Below are positions 1 through 13,137 of a stretch of 64,000 nt of DNA, in pieces (positions within the stretch are counted from its first letter, which is position 1; every line of letters starts with the position of its first letter). The notes under the pieces were generated by a model. That model made no database searches. It worked only from the letters and a program-made list of their open reading frames with translations, and was not told where the DNA came from. The stretch comes from Arthrobotrys musiformis (taxonomy: Eukaryota; Ascomycota; Orbiliomycetes; Orbiliales; Orbiliaceae), in contig JAVHJL010000013.1 in the NCBI GenBank assembly GCA_036971715.1, positions 496,001 to 560,000 on the forward strand, in the 5' to 3' direction. The position numbers and the translations under genes are program-made.

Positions 1-426
1 CCCGTGGTCTGTTTCTACCAGTATGCGGGGCGTAGTCCTGTCAAGCCGCTCAAATCGTCCGAATGGTCGTCCTTTTTGCGCTGGCCGGCAACCTATACCA
101 GAATAGATTAGCATTCATGTTATTCAATCCAATGGAAGATGCTGGAAAAACTGCAAAAGTTACAACTTGATACATGAGGAATGAGAAGACGAGCAATGTA
201 AAGGTGATTTTGTAGAAGATGTTCTATTGCCTTTCCAACATGCTATGCGTATGCAGATATTCTATCAAGCCCGAGCCTTGTCCACATATCTAATGTACCC
301 ACCCCTCCACCAAAATAGCAAGATCCCATTAAACGAAAGAAAGAAAGAAAAAAAGAAAAAAGAGGAAAGTGTGTGAGAGAGAGGGTCCAGATCAGAGGGT
401 AAAACGCTTATCGAACTAACAAATTA
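1..426. other. 3' flank of SEC24
   Basis: No gene seen. It lies downstream of the SEC24 stop. A purine-rich GAAA-type low-complexity tract sits at about 335-369. The remainder is presumably 3' UTR and the flank of a neighbour outside the window. Confidence 0.5.
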
Positions 427-3400
427 TTAAAAAATTGCAAACCCTTTGCCTTCCTTCTCCAAAGCAACTTTACTCACCTCAAGTTGAACATTCCGATGGA
501 TCCCGACCAACCAATCAACATAGCTCTGCGCCTCATTATTTCGATCCTCGACGAGCAGACCGGCGAATTCGAATTCACTGCCGTCCAGGCCCTGTCTGGC
601 GAGGGTGACTGTAATCTTCCTACCAGCTCTTCGCTCTTCCATCCATCGTACTAGGTTCCTAGTTTGGGCGTTGAGATGTGTTTCCAACAATGGAATGATA
701 TCAGGCGCAAATGGATCAAGTGCTTGTAAGCTCTGTTTCCCTTCACCGAAGAGATCTTCAAGAAGGTTGGGCGAAACATGGGCGTGCAACCACAGGAGGC
801 ATGTTTGACCATTGTCGACGAGGTACGCGCCACCTTCTTCGATTCGGGAGAAGGAAGCACGGATTTGGGAGGGGATGGATAGGAGGCCTGTGTTCGCATC
901 TGGGAATCCCTGCTCGGGCTCAAGGGTATGAAGAGGTAAGATTCTAGGGTAGAGGTAAGACAGAAGTTCGGAGGGCGGCATTTGTTTGATCAAACGCATA
1001 GCATGAGTTCGCATATCGCTAGAAATGGGGCCGGCTGTAGATATCACCATTAGAGTCACTGCTCATAAAAAAGCCTCCGCCAATTGACATACCTCTAAAT
1101 GCTCTGCATTTCACAAGCGAGAGCATATACATTGCGAGTTCCTTCAGACCCTCTGGAAGAACCAGCTGGCCAGGAGGCGTGCCGGTCGAAAAGTGCTTGC
1201 GGTAGTTGGCCAAAATATCAATACATTTATCTGTGATACTCTGTCTGATATCCTTCAGATTGCGATCAACCATCTTGTTTGCAGCTATAAAGACCTAAAT
1301 CAGCATCACTTCCACCAAAATTCAAAACAATATAGTAATAACCCACCTTCTTTGGCGATTATCGAAACAACTGCCTCCTGGTCAACGAATCGGAGAACCT
1401 CCCTTCCAACTTCAGTAACTGCGGCAACAATATTCTGGACCCTAACTCTCCTCTCTCCGCTAGCTGTCGTATACAGCAATGCGCTCTGGAAATGCGCATC
1501 CAATTTAGGATCCAACTTGCCGTCATATGTGAACATTACCGAAACGCTCTTATCAGCATCAATAGCACCCATCTCTAAATCTCCCTGGAACGTCTTTTGC
1601 AAGAAGTTTCCATGGTAAGAGTTAACCTGCAGGCCGTTAGAGCATCGGACTTTCATCAGTGCCTGGAAGCCGCTTTCACGGGTTATCGCATGATCAATTT
1701 CCCTCTCAACCTTAGGCCCGTCGCGAGTAGCTACAAAGTTAGGGAAGAAGAAGGTATCACCACCCGATGTCGCGGATAAATGGCCGAGTGTGGCTACATC
1801 GATGTATGTCGAAGGACCAAGCATCATGTCGATACCAATGCCACTGTCTACTAGCTTCTTGGCGAGTGCGATATACGTAGGATTTTCCGTTTTGAAGAGT
1901 TGTCGTTCCTTTTCGCCTGCGTGTGTGTTTGGGTCGTCACGCATAACCAAGCTACCATGGACCTTTAATGTGGGAAGCGTCGTCATGCAGCACAGTATTC
2001 GGCCACCAGTAGCTTCGAGAGCGGATACCGCAGCTGTGAGGACCGGCAGAATGGCAGTTTCATGGACGCGGGTATTTTCATGAAGAGCAGGAAGGAGGTC
2101 AAGAAGCGCTTCGATTTGAGTCCTACAAGGCATTAGAACAGGCGTCTACTTTCCAGAGCCATGACCCATACCTTGATTCATATGGATCAACAAAGAGGCC
2201 ATCTTCCAGAGGAACAAAAGGTTCCTCAAGATCGGTCATCATCATAAGTTGCGCAGTATCCAGTTTTGGCTATTTAATTGTCAGCTATATCCCACGAAAA
2301 GAGACGGTCCGTTCTTACACTTAGGTTGTAAAATCCAATATCCTTGTCAAATGTGACAATTCCAATCCTACAACCCTTTGGCAACTTCCGACCCTTGATC
2401 TGTGTCGTTGGCTCTCCATTTTCATCAGGTTCGCCCGCCTCCTCTTCGACGCCTTCATATAAGGCCGCCTTGATCGATTTCGCAACGACATGCGTCCATC
2501 CTTTATCTATCGCCTCCTTTCCAGTCTCGATCAAGAAGAGATATCGCAGAGGTGTCGGTGGTTTAGCCCAGTACTCCTTAGGTACAACGAACTCCACTGT
2601 CCCTCGCGACAACTCAGGTCTCGAATCGCGATCTATTCTCCGTCCCTGTGCGTCTATCGGTTGGTAATACTCCGGTGAAACTTCATTGTTAGGGAAGAGA
2701 CACATGTTGCAAACGAATTTGGCGCCAGAGCCGGTGAATTGCATGAAGGGATTGATGTATGTCCTGCATCTGCGACAACGTGGTGGACCAGTATCTCCAA
2801 AATCCAACACTGGTACAGGTCCTTCTTCGGGTTTCTGTGAAGCAAGTGGTGTGAGGATTAAAGATAGAGGCAGACCAGTTTGAGCGAGAAGTTCAGCAGT
2901 CGCAGGAACATTGTTAAGCGTCATTCGGGCAAATTTGGGTGACGAATTGCCTTGATCGTGGGCAAGGAAATCGGTAGTAGCGGGAGGAGGATGGTGGCGC
3001 TCCAGAGTGGGATAGATTTGCGAGTCCGCATATTTCTGGGCACTCTCACGAGCCTCGGGGACGGATGGGATCGCATCTGGGTCGACTCTATGCTGTGCGC
3101 CTGGTCCCGTACCTGTGGGAGGATGGATCGCAGCGCTGTATTCCCCCAATTGACCACCAGAAGGCGCGCTAAGACCAGTTGGCGCTTGGAACCCACTAGC
3201 TGGCACATACGGAGATGGTGCAGGGGCGCCAAATTGCGGTTGCCCGAATGCTGGGGCCACCTGTCCTTGCAGACCAGGTGTCACAAACCCTGAACCGGCG
3301 TCATGAGGTAGCATAGGCGGCGCAGCGGCGAAGCCAGCAGCCGGAGGGACATCCATAGCACCCATTGTCGGTACAGAATCCACAGTATGATATGCTCTTG

Positions 3401-3752
3401 CCTTCTTCTTCTTCCCGTGAGCTGCTACATGCTGTTCCGTCCCCGCTCCTCCCAAGCTCATTCCACCCATGCCTGCAGCTAGCCCTCCAACGTCATGTCC
3501 ACCAGGAGCACCTGACCCATAGAGCATACCCGGCGTATCTGGTGGTTGCATTGGTGGGCTAGGCTGCCCGTATGGATTTGGACCGGCGCCATACCCGTAT
3601 GGCTGCTGTGGAGCACCAGGTTGTTGATAAGGGGAGGAACCGTGTGGCGGCCCACCATGCTGGTATTGTCCACCAGGCGGAGGCGGCATCGGAGGCCTAT
3701 TCGAGGCATTGGGGTCGGTTGGGGGATGTGAATTATTAGGGTAGTGATACAT
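427..3752 (-). CDS. SEC24: COPII coat subunit Sec24
   Basis: Cargo-binding subunit of the inner COPII coat, which pairs with Sec23 and selects cargo at ER exit sites. I read five exons: 2319-3752, 2172-2269, 1347-2122, 1093-1284 and 427-1034 (introns of 49-62 bp, all in frame), giving 1035 aa. The first ~220 residues are Pro/Gln/Gly-rich and disordered, as in fungal Sec24. A zinc finger follows with C326, C329, C348 and C351 (CRRC...CNMC). After it come the Sec23/24 trunk, the beta-sandwich, the helical domain (start motif FRGAGPISSDMRTHAMR) and a C-terminal gelsolin-like domain (LLWLHAHVSP). The length is normal for the family. The start is the first Met of the proline-rich tail; no other start is better supported. 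Confidence 0.96.
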
Positions 3753-4266
3753 TGTGGCGGGTAAATACGTGCCCTGACGAAGGGCGAATCTACAATATGC
3801 CTGGGTAGCTCCAGTGGGGTCTCGTTAGCTAGGAACAGCAGTGCCAACATCCACCAACCGCTTGACCAAAATTTAGGGGGCTTACAGGACCAGAAGGAGG
3901 ATGCCGGGATGCTATGAAGGAATGGCGATGCTACGAAGTTGATTTGAAGGACGAAGTCGAATGGTAATGTAATGGTAATTGGATGCAGCTAAAATTTGGG
4001 CCACCGTAGCTCCACACAACTTAACTTGTCGCTGTGGCATCGACAGAGACACGCCAAGCCACATTTGGCTGCGCACTAGCCACAAATAGACGTCACGCCA
4101 CGTTGGGAATTACCACACTCCACAACACACTTTCCTAGACACTCATGCTCGACGATATTTACGATGTCATGACATTGAATTCAAACTACACCGACATAGG
4201 TAGGCTACGCTCCCAAAGACATATATACATAAAGACTAGGCCATCTAAGACCAAACTCCAGCTCAA
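3753..4266. other. Intergenic: SEC24 promoter and amine oxidase 3' end
   Basis: About 0.5 kb between two minus-strand genes. It must contain the SEC24 promoter (near 3753-4000) and the amine oxidase terminator. I see no ORF or distinct motif that can be named. Confidence 0.5.
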
Positions 4267-6790
4267 CTACTGGCAGCAGGGGGCAGGATTAACCGCAGCC
4301 TCCTGTTTGTGGCTATTTCCATCCACAGTCAACAAAACCGACTTATTGATCGATTGTCTATAAACCCGGTCAGTATTTATATTCTCTTCATTATAATAAT
4401 CTAACTTTGGCATCTAGGTTACGTATACGTACGTTGAAGGCGGCAGGTCCAAGGCCGGGTTCTTATCAAAGAAGTTAACGGGCTTCAGGTGGACCCTAAG
4501 TGTCTCAACAGGCATCACGGGGCTATTTCATTGGAATCCGTTAGCATCCCCATTACCGCACCAGGGGATTATCAAGGGGGATACGCAAAACTTACAAATC
4601 TTCAATCCTGGGGATATGGTTGATTCCGAACTGAACCCAAACAACGACATCGTCTCCCTCCTCGGTATCGAACTTGGTCTCCCTCTTGACCCATTCTCGG
4701 ATACCGTGTCCCCCACGACTCTGGTTTGTATACTGACCTGCAGCAAAGAATTCCCAGTCCTTGTATTTTGTCACGTACACCGCCTTATCTGCAAACTCTG
4801 CTCGTTTGAAATGGTAGCTATCCGGCGCTGCCAATAGTTTTTGGAATGGTGGAGCTTGAATCTTGAACCCGACTGGCTTGTTGTTGACCGGGTTTCTATG
4901 CTTGGGATTTTGGATCTTGAATACACGGTTGTTCTCGATTGATTCCAAAAAGCCTCCTTCGCTCTCAACCTTGGTTTCGGTGACATAGTAGCCGGTTCCG
5001 AAGGGGTTGAAAGGATCATCGCGGTCCATCGGTTTGGCTTCTTCATAGATAACCTTGTTACCGAATCCATCGATGGCAGGATCGATTCTCAAGGAGAAGA
5101 TATGCTGATGATGTGCCGCCAGGACTCCAGGGTGAACAATAGTACCAAAGTTTGGACAATCCTTGATCTCAGGGTCAAGTGGCGCAGTTGACAGAATACC
5201 CGTAGCCCTGACCTCATATGACAGTTCACCAGCGGTATTGAAAATGAATGCGAAGATATACTCGTAGTTCGCAACGGTGATGATGCTTTGGAGGACTAAT
5301 TCTCGCATACGGGAAATAACGGAGTTTCCGGTGCGGTAGTTAAGGTGCTTAAACTGGATACCGGCGTCCTGCTCGTGAACGCAGATGCAGTTTTCCATCA
5401 CAACCGGTTCACCCTTGTCGTCTGCAATTGGGAAGCTGAGATATGCGATCGTTCCGAGGCAGTCGCAACCTAGCTTGAGGTTGTTGGCCATCAATCTACA
5501 GAAGACTACCATTAATACATACTCTCGACAGCATCATCATGACAAGGATGAGGACATACCCAGCGCCAGCGTCTCCAAGGTCGAAAGCCTGCTTTCGATG
5601 ATACGGCTTCCTAGGATCCGCATATGGAATCGCCATATCCGACAGCGACAGCCTGTAGAATACGTCTCGCCCGTCGTAACTGACGTTGTAAATGACCATG
5701 CCCTCACGGTGGTTGAACCCAACTCTGAACTTCCACTTCTGCCACTCGAGTTCCTCGCCATTCTTCGAGAACTTGAACGAGACACCCTCCGGTTGGATGA
5801 TGTTTAACGGCTTAAGGTCCGTTCGGAGCTTCTGGTGCTCAGGCGTATATTCATTTGGGGTTGGCTTGTGTGGCTTATAATCTTCAATTGTATCGTCAAT
5901 ACCAGTTGGCAGTCTATCGATTCTGACAACCTTTTTGGTGGCAACGTCGACAACTGGGGAAATCGGGATTGGGTTGGCATAGTGGTTGCTATCCGCGTTA
6001 TCCTTTGGTCGAGTGTACAGATAGCACTGCCATTGCTTTCGTTCGTCGCTGACACCATCGGATCCTAGAACCACAAGCAATTAGAAGCTGCATTAATACT
6101 GCAAACCCACGCCGCATATGCGTACCATAAATCCAAGGATCCGCACTAGCGAGAGGACACCACCATTAGCAAGTGAACGAGAATGCCCAGGATACCAATT
6201 CAACTGATATACATACACTACAACGGTTCCCTCGTCCAATTGAAGCTTCGCAATTTCGGCCTGAACATCCTCATCCGCCAAGCATATCCTCTCCATCTCC
6301 ATAACCTCTTCTCCATCTGCGCAAGAATGGAGGCCCTCGAGCTTCGTCTTGTACTCAATGGTGTCATCTTCCAAATTGACAACGGTTTCGAAAATATCCG
6401 GCTATATGATATAATCCAAGATAACATCAAGATTAGCTCTGTCCCTACCCGGTTACACACATGCATGGATCCCATCCACGGATAAACTACAATTATCGAA
6501 GAATCCCTGCTTACCGTCCTGACAATATAATAAACTGCAAACGCCTTACGATCAACTTGCGGCTTCGACCCTTCCTCGGCTTTCAACCACTCCTTCATAA
6601 GCTCCTTCTCAGGCTCTCGCAATGTAATACATTTGAAGTTAAGCTCCACACCGGGATGCTCTTTTTTCAACAACCCAGCAGCCTGCGTGATTTCCTGAAC
6701 GGTCAACGGGGAAAACGGATGCAAAACCCGCTCAGCCTTGACATTGATCACCTGCTCCACCCGCGCAGGAAGGGTATCGGACGCCGACAT
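4267..6790 (-). CDS. Copper/topaquinone primary amine oxidase
   Basis: Oxidises primary amines to aldehyde, ammonia and H2O2; in fungi it lets amines serve as a nitrogen source. Seven exons are read: 6515-6790, 6217-6401, 6126-6145, 5560-6064, 4596-5495, 4433-4522 and 4267-4357, giving 688 aa, a usual length for fungal enzymes. The catalytic-base Asp lies in AFDLGDAGAG (about residue 320). The TPQ precursor tyrosine is in TVANYEYIF (about Y406). Copper ligands are the H-x-H of AAHHQHIFSLRID and the late His of GINHIPRIEDFPVMP. Exon 3 is only 20 nt and encodes ADPWIY. The last exon is inferred: without splicing at 4433 a stop comes at 4414-4416, but the spliced form gives the more family-like tail (PPSTQSINKSVLL). 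No PTS1 signal is seen at the C-terminus (CCQ). The substrate range cannot be read from the sequence. Confidence 0.95.
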
Positions 6791-9663
6791 AGTTGTGATT
6801 TTTTTTTTCGAGTGTGTGGTTCGCGATAGGTTATAAACGAGTGGGTGTGTGGTTTTTTTACCACCCGTCCGGGGTTCTTACTGGGTGAAAAAGGCGGTAT
6901 TTGCGGTTGCGGTGGATTAGGCTATGCGCTGCTGCGCGGCGGAGCTTGTGATTGTGACGAACGAGATGCCTGCTCTGCAGCTCTGGGCTATGCTTGTACG
7001 GTATTGGCTAACAATACCTATGCCGCAGATGGGATTTTTTTTTACCTCGATTGATTCAATGTCGATGAGAACCTCGGATTAACGATAATCCTCTGAGCCG
7101 AACGATCGCTGCAGGTATTCCCTGGATGTAACGAAGAGAACGGCGGTCAACCGGTAGATATAGTAAATTTGCGAATACGATAAGCTGATAAGCGTAGCTT
7201 AGAAATATCGAGACTATCGAAAGAATCCCGACCAAAGTATCGGCCTTCTACGAACTATATATCCACTTTTTTTCATCCGGTTCCGGGTATACGTATACCA
7301 AACATCAGGTCCCTCTCCAAGGCAGAAAAAAAAAATCTTCAAAAATTTGCGAAAGGCCAGACGAATCTAGTTGCACCTCGCCTCGACTGTGCCTTTGCAA
7401 GCAAAATAGCTGCAATAGACGCCTGATCTCAGCATATAGATTTTAGAGCTCCCAGAACATCGAGGTTTTTCATTCGGTGGATGACAGCTGGAGAGGCCCG
7501 ACCTGCCAACTCGGCCGTAGTTACTCAAAACGTGATAGGAACTTGAGGGGTACAAACGGCCAAATGCAACCTTGATAGCAATTCACCTATAAGGCATTCT
7601 CGCCTATCGGTGCTTCTCGATGGACCCTGCCTCTTCGGCTGTACCTGCCGGACAGGGTTAGTCAGGGCGGCCCTCCGACCAGCCTCGAGTTTGGATGAGT
7701 TGTTGTGGCAGAAACATGAGATCGGTTTGGATTCGCAAAGCCCGAGGTACTCCGGACCAAGCTAACGTTCAAGGGCCTTGGGATCGTGAAAATTCGACAC
7801 ATCCCGTGATATTATAACACGCGATTGATATATCGATATTTGAGCTCTGATATGCACATCGCGTCTTTGGATACGAGCAGGCTAAAATACATCCATTGGA
7901 ACCATCCTTGGCCGGTACGTACGCGTATTCGCAATTCACAATTATCCATCAGTGGGTCCGCCCGTCCGTGGCATCACAGCGAAATGCTCTACACTTAGCG
8001 TTCTGGTAGTTATCACAATAAAAATCGCAGTAGCGATACTCAAGCTCGCGCTCAGGCACTCGGAAGCCCCCCCGTGGACCGGTGACCCCCAACTTACAAC
8101 GTATAACTAATATATCCTCAATCAAGGAGGTTCGAACTTGTGGCAGCCAGAAAGCCTGGCCTGACCTGGCGTAACTTTTTTTTTTTCTCCCAACATTTTT
8201 TTTTTTCTGATCAGGTTACTTATATTATATAAGATAAATCTAAGCCACACCAGACAGAATTGGTTCATCCCGAGTCGGACAGCCGAATTCATCGGCAAGC
8301 TCCTTAGCCCCGAAATTGAATGCTCTGCTTTGCACTTGGTCATTTCCGCACTGCATTCCGGCACCTACATGAACTTTGAGTAGGATCACCTAACGCCAAC
8401 TCCAGCTCCTTCAAGAGCAGGAAGAAACCGCCACACGGGACCACCAAAAGCTTAAAACCACGCAAAAAACGGAAAGGAAATGGAAGAAGAGCTCGCCTCC
8501 CGGCTAGTGGTTGTGCTTCCCCGCACTAATCCCTGAGGGTTTAAAACCTCCAGGAATCGATAGACAAGAAGGAGAAAGGTTGTTCAACTTGCAACCTCAG
8601 AGAATCAAAAGAAAAAATAAAAATAAAACAAATAGGTCCGACAAGGACGGGATAAAACACCACCCATAGTTAGCAAGTTCCCTGATTTCCTCTTACGTGG
8701 AACTTAGATAACTGGGCGAATTTTCTAGACGTAATGTGAAAACGGGCTGATAACGCCATAATGACAGGACGGGTCGCTCGAGAAAGGCTAGCGAGGGAGA
8801 CCCTGCCCATTGAAACGAGCGTCTGAAACCTTTTGACCGTTCAAAAAGACCAAAAAAAATTGTCTTGATCAAACTTGATGTCAGGTCCTCGTGCCGAATC
8901 GCGGGACCGGCAACTAATTAATTAGGCGTTCGTAGATCGAATCCAACAGAGCAGTTGCAGAGCAGTCACCGAGAAAAAGTGGAGAATCGAATATACCAAC
9001 TGGAACGAGATGCATTCAACAGGACATACCGTTCAGTACTGCACAACTGGGGATAAAACGTCGGCCCTCGTATCAATGCATAATACTCCAGAAGTATATG
9101 CTGAAATTAAAAACATGGAAAGTTCCTTCCCTTCTTTCCTTCACGGCCGAGCTATTGCATTGTTTCCCACAGACACCAAGGCGGCTGAATGGATACTAGC
9201 TGGGAATTTATTATTATAATCGAATTGATGCAGCGACTAGAACTCCCAGCAAGGAGCCGAAACTGACAGCCAGCCATAGGAATTTTTATAGTTCTGGTTC
9301 GTTGGACATGCAGCGCAGCGTGGGGACGAGGGAAACTACACGTGCAGTTAATCACATTCCGGCAATTGCCAGCTATGCATGCTTCTCGATTTTCGTGCAG
9401 AACATTCGAAAACTTCTTTCGACCCTCGAGCCGCCAGTGGGATTTCACGTGCATATCAATCCAAATATACCCCTCTTAGATAATGTAGTGTACCAGCCCA
9501 AGCATGTATCGATACAAAAGATTAGAGAATGACATCACAAGGCGGGAAGTAGAACCCGTGCGGAGAACCTTGTCCAGAATCCAGTCGACTCGCCTATGCT
9601 GGGATTCAGTGCAACCAAGCGAAACTGTCTCAGCCGGGTTACAGCTGTACGACAACAGTATCG

Positions 9664-9680
9664 AAAAAAAAAAAAAAAAA
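9664..9680. repeat. Poly(A) tract (17 nt)
   Basis: Uninterrupted A run in intergenic DNA. There is no adjacent coding sequence or target-site duplication that I could identify. Confidence 0.9.
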
Positions 9681-10233
9681 GGTAGAGAGGGAGAGTGAAG
9701 CCGAAAGACCAGGAAACCAACTGTCTTAAAAATCAAATAATAATAAGTTATAATAATGCTTGAGCGTTAGATCTAATTATTTAATTTTGCTGCACGTTTC
9801 AACAGAATCATGACAAGCCACCTGTGAGAATTTACGTTACTAATACCGGAATTTTGCGGTTTTCGCCACCATGCGCACGACGCAAAATGAGCACTTCTTA
9901 TCGACGCATAATAATCTATCCAACAAAGGATTCGGTCCCAGACCGTACTGCAAGTTCATCAATTGCAAATGCAAAGGATCGAACAATACCCAGCCTCCGA
10001 GCGCGAACATGATGGAAGAAGCTATATGGATCCGGGTCTGGACCGTGTGAGATAGTGCGTATAGATTTTTGTACATACAATTGTATACATGCATCTTCGA
10101 CTGGCTTTTTATGTCTCTGTATATATGCGCTGGATAACGTGAGGCGGAGAGCCCAGGCCGTCTATGTATCAAAGCAAGTCATGTCTTCAAACGGGATGCA
10201 GATATGCAATTCGGTCCATCATGCTGCAATTCG

Positions 10234-10264
10234 AAAAAAAAAAAAAAAATAAAATAAAATAAAG
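10234..10264. repeat. Poly(A) plus TAAAA simple repeat
   Basis: Sixteen A residues followed by several TAAAA units; low-complexity intergenic DNA. Confidence 0.9.
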
Positions 10265-11157
10265 GAACAAACGATGCTGGCCTCCGATCTTGATCATGAA
10301 AAACATATGCCAACGGCACATTGCCGTTTCGATCAGTGGAAACGGTGAGGAAAACTGAACAGGGCTCAAAAAAAAATGTATTGTAGTAAATGAGAGGTCG
10401 AAAAAAAAAAACAAATCACCAATCCCAAGTAGCTCCTACCCATATGAAATTTTCTTTTTCCAAACGCACTTTCCCGTACTCCAAAGATCCAATAAAACGA
10501 ATGAATGAGAGATCAAGGTATTCGACAAAGGAGATAGAAAGGAAAAAAGAATTCGTATTCAGACGGCCGTCAGAATTGTGTTTTTATTTTTCTTTTGCTT
10601 TGCTCTGCTATGCTGTAATGAGGAGATTGAACTGAAAACAAGCGCATGCGATGCTCCAAACCACCAACTCCAGAATGATATTTGAAAATGAAAGGTAGAA
10701 GATATGAAAATGAAAAATGGACGGCTAATATACTCAGAAACACAAAAAAAGAATAAACATAGAAGCGGTGTTAGACTAAACAAACAAGAGGAACCAAATG
10801 ATATGGGGGCAGGAAGGGAGGAAACAGACAGTATTACACGTCATAAACATATATCATGATGAACAACTTGCAAGTCGGGGTACTCAGAGTATAATGTATC
10901 ACAAAACATCCACAAACGCCACACCTCTGCTCTGATATTTTAGGGGGAATGATGCTGCAAAAGAAGAAAAGAGAAAAAGAGAAAAGAGAAAAGAGAAGGG
11001 GGAAAGAAACTAAAAAAGGATACTCGCAAAAAGAATAGTACAGATGGAATCGAAGACGCACTAGCCAGTTCCTCCCACTCAAGGGGGACTAGAATCGCAC
11101 TGTGTTCGGAATAGCACGAGTATGTGAGCCGTCCTAAGTTCCCAACCGTCGCAAGAC

Positions 11158-13137
11158 CTAGGAAAGAAGGAAATTGTAACCAAAGTCATGAATAATCCTC
11201 TCCCAATCCCAACTAGTCTCATCCTCCGAATCCATAAGGTCCCAGATCCTTTCAACAACTCTCTGTGCATGGAACGCGTTTTGAAGACCTGCACTCTTCA
11301 TTTCCTCCAACTTCCTGTTAATTTCGGGGCGTTGTTGAACGTCAAACGCAGCACAGCCGAGCATAAATACCGGCATGAGCAAAACACCATAACTGTATAA
11401 TCCAGGCGGAAGAGCAGCGAGGCACTTTAGGCCCTCGTCTACCGCAATCCTAATTTTAGGATCTGGAACAGAGCGCTGTATGGTCCTGTAGAGATATATC
11501 CAAGTGACCTGTTGGTAGAGCATGGCGTAGAAAGTCCGATAAGGCTGTGTAGGGTTTTGGGAAGGTTTCCAGGTTCGGACCTGCTCGTCGATCTCGACGG
11601 CTTTGCTAAGCATAACCTCATCTATCGTGGGGTATAGCTCGTCGGCTTTGCGTTTCCGAATTAAATCCCGAAGGGCGGTGATGCGGGAGATATTTTCGAA
11701 TAGCTGGTTGAGGGTCCCAATTAAGGTACCCGCCTCGCTACTCTCTTCGACGTGCTCCGCTGTGGTGACTTGAGTCAATGCTTCTGGCATGAATGGCGCT
11801 GGGGGAGCTTGCCCAGCTGGAGCACGGCTAAAAGTACTGAGGTCGAGAGTAGGTCTCCTGCTCATGTTGGTCATGCCATCAAGGACGAGATGATAATAGA
11901 AGAACTCTATAAAGAATCTCGCGAACTTGAGCTCGTGAGGCTGTGTATCTTTTGCCTTAGCCCTGGCATTCATTTTGTCGGCCACGGAGTTCAGATAGTC
12001 CATGTGGGTGCGGTGGGCACCAGTGTTGTCTCCCTCGCCAATAGCCTCGAGGCACAAAACGATAGTAGTAGCGACTGTCGAGTCGTCAATGACGGATCCT
12101 TCTTGGAGGGTCAAACTGTTAATGCCTTGAGTTAAGATTCTAATGGCAAGGTCCTTATGGTGATACTGGGCGTTTCTAACGGACGGGTCCGTTTTTGCCA
12201 GATGAGAAGCAGCTAAACAGAGCATGGAATGCATAAGGCCGCTATTATCGATGGCGAGCGGTAGCAATACCTCCTTGAAGGTTCTACCTTCTTCACCAAG
12301 GTGAGAAAAGACTGAGCTAACAGTCACAACAAAGTGATTGAGGAGCTTTCGGTCAAGATCCGATTCAACACCTTCAATCAGGGCGGGTAAGGTTGGTTGG
12401 AAGGGCATCCGATGACTGGCGTCTAAGCACGACTACACGGTTAGAACCGTGGCTATAGTATATGTAACAAAGGGCGATAACACACCTCTACCCGACCTCC
12501 AATAGGTCTTGGGACTATATCCCTCGCACACGTACCCATTCTTACCACAGTTATTACCTATAATCGACAGCATCAGCTCAGTTACCAACCTAGAAAATAA
12601 ACACATTCGCTTACACTCTGGTTTCCCTTCATCGCATTTCTTCTTACGCTTTCTACATGTCAAGCATCCCGTCTTAGATCTTCCTTTAGCAACCTTGCTT
12701 TTAGGCTCAGGGGGATTAGGAGGATTCTTTCGTGGTCGTCCACGAGGGCGTTTAATTGGCTGTTGTGGTACGAGCGACGTTGGGGTTGTGTCCTCGATCT
12801 TAAGTTCAAGTTCAAATTGAGGGTCCTCGGTTGTTTCCGCCTTTATTTCTTGCTCAGGAGGAGAAGCTTCGGTGTCAGCTATGTCTCCGTTATCCTCATT
12901 TTCATCACTGGACGTTAGGAAACCAGGCGTAAAGGGCTCCTCCTTCACAGAGCTAGCACTTGAGGCTGCATATAATGAGAAGGGTGGGTTGACGCTCAGC
13001 GATGAGGTAGGCGATATAGAAAAGGTTGTGGCAGACGAGGGAGTCACCGATCCAGCAGAGTAATCTCCATTTGAAGAGCATGTCGTTGAGCATATGGATA
13101 ATCTCAATCCCTGGGGTTTGCTAGCCCGTGGTGACAT
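11158..13137 (-). CDS. Zn2Cys6 transcription factor with AT-hook
   Basis: Fungal-specific regulator. Three exons are read: 12615-13137, 12486-12557 and 11158-12422, giving 619 aa. The N-terminus is Ser/Thr/Glu-rich. An AT-hook (RPRGRPRKNPP, about residues 128-143) directly precedes the zinc cluster. The first intron (12558-12614, donor GTAAGC) splits the cluster. Splicing restores the pattern CLTC, six residues, C-DEGKPE-C-NN-C-GKNGYV-C, which supports the model strongly. The C-terminal ~400 aa look like a helical fungal transcription-factor regulatory domain (Fungal_trans_2 type). The acceptor of intron 2 is uncertain: 12423 is chosen, and a site a few bases upstream also keeps frame. An upstream in-frame Met at 13233 exists, but MSPRAS at 13137 looks the more natural start. 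The gene stands alone in a 20-kb gene desert. I do not know its targets. Confidence 0.9.

Larger units (their letters stand above)
6791..11157. other. Gene-poor intergenic region (4.4 kb)
   Basis: No ORF here has coding character. The first few hundred bases are the amine oxidase promoter. A/T homopolymers occur at 9664-9680 and 10234-10249 (the latter followed by TAAAA units). A purine-rich GAAAAGA tract at about 10953-11003 lies just beyond the 3' end of the transcription factor gene. No tRNA with both A and B boxes was found. Confidence 0.5.

Noticed and set aside
8880..8960. tRNA-like B-box (GATCGAATCC) near 8935, and GGTTCGAAC near 8127
   Set aside because: No matching A-box or cloverleaf could be drawn upstream at either place.
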